Below are positions 59,424-64,000 of a stretch of DNA of 64,000 nt, in pieces. Numbering within the stretch: position 1 is the first letter of the stretch; each line of letters opens with the position of its first letter. Source of the stretch: Thozetella sp. PMI_491 (lineage: Eukaryota > Ascomycota > Sordariomycetes > Chaetosphaeriales > Chaetosphaeriaceae); assembly GCA_021432635.1 (NCBI GenBank), contig MU270109.1, forward strand, positions 1-64,000, read 5' to 3'. Made by a program: the position numbers and the translations under genes. The notes beneath the pieces were generated by a model that made no database searches, had not been told where the DNA came from, and saw only the letters and a program-made list of their open reading frames with translations.

Positions 59424-59823
59424 GCATGTGAGGAGAGGGAGACACGGCTTTGTTGTACATAATTAACCCGGAGGGGCCTCTTGCATTCATATAGCTATTA
59501 TAGGCCACAAATCCACTGAGTCTTACGTATTTGCTTCCAACTTGGCGGCGGCTCAGGGTTGCATTCTTGTTTTTCACCCCTTTTCGACCCTAACCCTCGG
59601 TCACCACCAACCACCTTTATCCGGACGGCTATGAGACCGTCCCGAATACCTGGTATTAACATATTACTTGGCAATCATCATACATGACACGTATAGTTCC
59701 AGCGTCTCATCATCCGGAACGGGTCCGAGCCGCCCTGTGAACACCTCTCTTCCTTCTGGCCGCAAGAGCGATGGCAGCGCTTTGTCAAGTTCGAGCACGG
59801 TACGAGGTCATTCAGACATCACC
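59424..59823. other. intergenic, no gene seen
   Basis: 400 bp between two same-strand genes. The frame of the next gene is open back to 59668, but I place that start at 59824. Confidence 0.5.
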
Positions 59824-61244
59824 ATGAAGTACTCCGTCCTAGCCCTTCCAAGTGCGTTGGCTGTAGCAGCTACCACGCCACCCACACAGTGCAGCAACAA
59901 CCCAGCTGGGAGCTTGCACTCTCGGCAGCACTTAGCATGCGCGAGTCCCTTGGAAGATGACATCAACTTGGAGGGTGACTCTAGGCTGTGGGAGCTACCG
60001 CCCCGTTGCTTCGGCACCGTCAACCACACGAGCTCAGACGTCAAGGTGAACTGCGTCTTCTCCTCACCCTCGTTTCGTGGCGGCCACGGGTTGAGTATCA
60101 TCACGTCGCCGCAGGTCGCAGCCGATCTTGTGAGCGTAGAAGCGCTCGATGACAGGCCCGACCCTCCAGCGGCGATGAAACGGAAGGCCGGCGGTCCAGC
60201 ATATGATGTTGTGGATGTCGAGGGCAAGGGCAAGGGCGTGGTGGCCCTCCGAAGGATACGAAAGGGGGAGATCTTGATGGTAGACTTCCCTGCCTTGCTA
60301 ATCGCAATGCCAGTGTTGGAGAGTCTGAAGGCCCACCATCGGAGGCGTATGGTTCGGCAGGCTATCAACCTGCTGCCCAATCGGACCCGGGAAGAGGTGC
60401 TCGGCCTGCATCGAACCGGTGGCTATGAGGTCGACGCGATTCTAGGCACGAATACGGGCAGCGTGATCCTAGAAGACGATCAAGTGCACGTGGCATTATT
60501 TCCCAAAATTGCGGTGAGTGAATGGCACAGCCACTTCTTCCAAGCATCAAGGCTGACGGCATCCGACAGCGGCTGAACCACAACTGCAGGCCAAAGTACG
60601 TGCAGTTCTCACTTGGCATTGCTTGCGCTGTGCCCTATGGTTTGGCTAACTGAGGAAGTGCTCACTATATTTTCTCGCCTTCGAGGCTGACCGCCGAAGT
60701 CATAGCCTATCGTGCGATCGAGCCTGGAGAGGAGGTAACCCTCAGCTGTAAGCACACCACCCAATTCTAGCCCGTCCGTTGCGGAGCGATCGGCTAATGA
60801 GCAGATGTCCCTCTTGCGACCAAACACGACATTCGTCGCAGCACGCTCAAGGAGAACTGGGGTTTCGACTGCTCCTGCGCAATGTGCCGCGACGAGCCGT
60901 TGAAGATCCAAGACTCGGAGTCGGGCCGCCGGCGGATCGTCGAGCTCAAGGGCACGGCAGCGCACGCCAAGAGCGAGGGCTTCTTCCAGGACGCCATCAA
61001 CATCGTCGAGGAGTGGACCTTGTTCGCCGAGGAGGAGGGGGTTCCGGACCCGGAGCCGGAGCTGCACGGCACATTGGCGGAGCTCTACACGCTCAAGGCG
61101 GGCAAGACGGGACTGCCGGAGGACTGGGCCAAGGCGAGGCGGTACGCTCGAATGGCAGTCAACGGATGGTTGCAGCTCGGGAGCGTAGACGGGGAGGCGC
61201 TAGAGGCCGCCAGGGTGCAGCTGAGGAAGCTTGAAGGCAGGTAA
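59824..61244 (+). CDS. SET-domain protein with signal-peptide-like N-terminus
   Basis: Four exons: 59824-60513, 60570-60595, 60659-60747 and 60805-61244, giving 414 aa. Exon 2 is 26 nt. Residues 1-17 (MKYSVLALPSALAVAAT) look like a signal peptide, followed by a cysteine-containing region (LPPRCFG, NCVFSSPSFRGGHGLS). The SET domain lies at about 125-275: VEGKGKGVVALRRIRKGEILM, then RLNHNCRPNAHYIFSP with the NHNC cofactor motif, then IEPGEEVTLSYVPL. A post-SET-like FDCSCAMC (Cys-x-Cys-x2-Cys) follows. The C-terminus is helical and TPR-like. SET proteins normally methylate lysines in nucleus or cytosol, so a secreted start is odd though shared by a class of fungal SET proteins. An in-frame frame upstream to 59668 is less likely. 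Confidence 0.85.
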
Positions 61245-61258
61245 CGGCATTCGTAGCA

Positions 61259-62468
61259 TCATGCATGCCCCCGAGTGCCGGGGAGCTCTACCATCTTGTC
61301 CAGGACGCCGAGCGTCAATTCATTGTGCTTTTCCAAGATTGGGCGCATCCACGACCGGAACATGACATCCTTGTAGTACTTGGCGACGAGCTCGGCAGCA
61401 TAGTCTCGCAATGGGTCGTGCCTCGCGGTGGTCTGGAAGAGCTCGTCCACGATGTCCGGGAACCGCTCTAGCTGGCCCCACCGCGTCTCGGCGGTGCGAG
61501 TGAAACGGGCGGACGCGTATGTCTTGAGGCTCGCGATGCCATATTGCTCAGCCATGACGTAGACCTGCAAGTGGAGGTAAAGGCTGCGCGAGGCCCCCCT
61601 GGCCTTGCTCAGCGGCTGGTTCTGCTCGGCGGCATCGATGTGGCCGCCATAGTTGAACTGGCTTCCCGTGTACCACGGCGACTCGGCAGTCTCTTCGGGC
61701 TCGGCCTGACCCGGGAAGCGAAAGCGGTTATCGTCCCACGCCGGCACCGACTGCAGCGCGAGCAGGTTCTGGTGGTTGTAGACGCTTGGCTGGTCCGTGG
61801 ACGGCCCGAGATATGGTGACGACAGGGCAAAGGCCAGGCGGAAGTTTTCGTCTCCCGAAATGCTGCTTGCTGAGGTGCTGCCTTGGGAGCTGCGGGGCCG
61901 CTGGATCACCTCCTCAGGCGGAGACGGGGATTCTGTCTCGGGGTCTCCGTCGGAGTAGCGACCCGTGTACAGATACTTAATGACGCACTCTAGCACGTTG
62001 GGGTCGACATCCGGGAGATCGAGGGACCCTTGTTGGGAATCCTTCGGAACGTTAGGGCGAGCTCTACAATCGACAGTATACACCCTCCTCCCTGGTCACC
62101 CGATGCCATGGCCTTGGGGCGAGGAAAGGATTAGGGGTTGGGGGAGGGTGGGGGAAGGGGAAGGGGAGGGTTGGTCGCCAACTCACCAAAAAGCCGCTGG
62201 TGCATGCACGGTCAAAGAATGGACATTGCGGGCAGACAATGGCCTTGTGCACCTTGAACTTTCGGCCCTGACAGGTGAGGAGCAGGTCGGAATAACGCTC
62301 GTCTCGGTAGAGCGATGCGAGACTGGGAGAGGCCGTGGCCCGCGTGGCGGCGGACCGCACAGGGGGGCTGCCGCTCCCCACAGTCAGGGATCTCCTCAGG
62401 GGCGGGGAAATGTTGGCCGGGGCGAGATGGCCGCCGCTCGGTGGGTGCCAGGGCTGAGAGGCGTCCAT
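61259..62468 (-). CDS. BTB/POZ-domain protein
   Basis: Two exons, 62468-62187 and 62041-61259, give 354 aa. The BTB fold begins at about residue 50 (LYRDERYSDLLLTCQGRKFKVHKAIVCPQCPFFDRAC) and continues across the intron with SLDLPDVDPNVLECVIKYLYTGRY. A Ser/Pro/Glu-rich insert follows (about 135-200), then helices with LQVYVMAEQYGIASLKTYA, the usual continuation of the fungal BTB proteins. The role is unknown; such proteins often act as adaptors for cullin-3 ubiquitin ligases or as dimerisation partners. Acceptor 62042-62043 (GAAG/GAT) was chosen to keep frame; an AG earlier in the intron does not. Its stop lies 14 nt from that of the SET gene on the other strand. Confidence 0.88.
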
Positions 62469-63542
62469 GGCGGGCCTAGAGAGTTTGTTGACAAGGCCCG
62501 GGGGGAGAAGAAGGTGGTGGCTGCCTGTATGGTGGGCAGAGTATATAGGCCTCGGTGGTGGTCGTCCAAAGTTCCGTGGCCGAAGTGGGCGATGGCGTCG
62601 TTCAAGAAGCTCAGAATGCCGGGTACCGATTTCTGCTGCCTATTCGGTTGGCAGCCGTGCCCGCGCGTCGATTGGACCCGCGGCGCCACAGAGCCCTGGC
62701 GTTGGTGCTAGTGGGTGTGCTGCCGGGTGTTTGAGATGATGATCACTGCAGAAGGATCCGTGGCAGTGCCGATGATATCGACTTGATACTGCATTTTCCG
62801 CCTTAGCTGTTTAATGAGTGGGCTGTCCCCTCCCCATTCAGGACAAGTGCATTGCTAGCGGCCGCGGCGGGCTTTCTTTGTGTCACTTAGTACCCGAAAC
62901 CGCGACTTCACTTTGTCTCTAGCCCAGGCCATGCGAGTGTACGACCGCGACACCAGAGCGTGGGTGAGGGGCATCATTCAGTGACGTCCATGAACAACGC
63001 CATTTTCTTGGCAAGGAAAGGAAAACGTATTTGGTTTGCTAGGTACCTCTATGTACGTAAGGCTAGAGAAATCTATCATATACGTGACTTCCCGTCGCTC
63101 AAAGCAATGGTTATCTAAGGGGGCGCCCCTTCTTCTTTCGTAATTTGCCTGCCTAACGGATGGCCGTACTAGGCAATTCTGTAGACGCAATCCTCCCCAA
63201 AAAGCCCCACGCACAACCGCCTTCGCCAGGGGTTCACACACGCTCCAGTGGCATATCACCACCGATCATACTCGCTAAAGAGGGCATTGCAGGGTGCGGC
63301 CGTAATCGTCTATGCGCTTGCCTCCCCTAAGTTGCAGACCCTCGACTCTACTAGGGAGAGAAAGTCATGCGCGAATTCTGTTAGTGATGCTCAAGAAGAA
63401 GGGAAGCAACGCCAAAACAAAGGCAGGGACAAAGATTCAAAGCCAGTGTCATCTTCGTCCCTCTACCTCACAGCATCCCCTTCCGAGGTAGTGTAAGCAA
63501 ACCTGACTTGCCCCCTGTCACTCAAGTAGGTAGTCTATCCCC
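62469..63542. other. intergenic, no gene seen
   Basis: About 1.1 kb upstream of the BTB gene and downstream of the truncated gene at the window edge. Nothing else is identified. Confidence 0.5.
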
Positions 63543-64000
63543 TTAGGGGCAAGCCACAACCTGGTCGACCCACGACATCCACTTTGTGTCCTCGCGCAGG
63601 GCGGTCGTGGCAGCAACCGTCAAAGAGGCGAGGAGCCGGTAGGTGCCTGAGGCGGCACGGTCGGGCAAGATGATGACAGAAGCTGGCCTCCAGCGGTCCC
63701 GCGGGTTCAGCAGGCCATCAGGCCGGTGCGTGGGCACCCCCGGGATAGTCCAGCAGCCGTCGGCGCCGAAGTGTCGCCAGCTGTTGACATGGAGCTCCTG
63801 CTGCAGGCCGGGGTCATGGTCAATACCAAGGAAGCGAGGATCCGCCATCTTCTTGAATAGAGCGTTGCGGTCCTCGACCCACTCCTGATTAACTGACTGG
63901 ATGGAGGCCATCACCTTCTGGACGAGTCGAGCAAAGGCGTGCATGTTGCCGTGTGCCTCCTCGAGTTCCGCCACCGGGACACGAACGGCTAGGGTCGCAG
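63543..64000 (-). CDS. unknown protein, 3' part only (cut by window end)
   Basis: An open minus-strand frame runs in from the right edge and stops at 63543. It encodes at least 150 residues, including HAFARLVQKVMASIQSVNQEW and ADGCWTIPGVPTHRPDGLL. The composition is that of a normal fungal protein: mixed helix, few repeats. An internal ATG at 63972-63974 is present, but the frame is open beyond it, so the true start probably lies outside. I do not recognise the family. Confidence 0.5.
   Translation of the reverse strand, partial: ATLAVRVPVAELEEAHGNMHAFARLVQKVMASIQSVNQEWVEDRNALFKKMADPRFLGIDHDPGLQQELHVNSWRHFGADGCWTIPGVPTHRPDGLLNPRDRWRPASVIILPDRAASGTYRLLASLTVAATTALREDTKWMSWVDQVVACP

Overview
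The window is nuclear DNA from a filamentous ascomycete, most likely a sordariomycete. Its genes carry short introns (about 42-145 nt) with GT-AG ends and CTAAC/CTGAC-type branch sites. The gene set is typical of such fungi: erg24/erg-3, SEC27, mannitol-1-phosphate dehydrogenase, Zn2Cys6 and Clr5 proteins, NLR-type N-domains and large killer-toxin-like chitinases. One 520-base assembly gap (Ns) lies at 39407-39926. I saw no rRNA, tRNA or CRISPR array.

Layout: 1-6 kb holds a C2H2 zinc-finger gene and the sterol C14-reductase gene. Between 6 and 18.7 kb (minus strand) are two halves of what looks like one large secreted GH18 chitinase. The halves are separated by about 8.0 kb that contains a small cysteine-rich gene, a 744-aa STAND/ankyrin-type gene and a stop-riddled relic of an OrsD-like protein. 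The relic reads right up to one breakpoint. A 322-aa predicted secreted protein follows at 20.7 kb.

22.7-36.6 kb is dense in signalling or immune-like proteins. In order these are a Clr5 protein, an NLR-type N-domain joined to a phosphatase-like fold without its nucleophile, a zinc-finger pseudokinase, a DUF7580-like/subtilisin protein and a Zn2Cys6 regulator. The middle three share the plan of a fungal helical N-domain plus an effector-like domain. This is the best candidate in the window for an undescribed system, although no function is proven.

37-46 kb is metabolic: an alpha/beta hydrolase, a Sec14-like lipid-transfer protein, an MDP-1 phosphatase, and an extradiol-type dioxygenase converging on a GST. 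46-50.5 kb shows no convincing gene. 50.5-64 kb carries mannitol-1-phosphate dehydrogenase, SEC27 (14 exons, one GC-AG intron, a 13-nt exon), a large unknown secreted protein, a SET protein and a BTB protein that nearly abut tail to tail, and the 3' part of a further gene at the right edge. All exon boundaries were inferred by eye from splice signals, reading frame and protein-family continuity.
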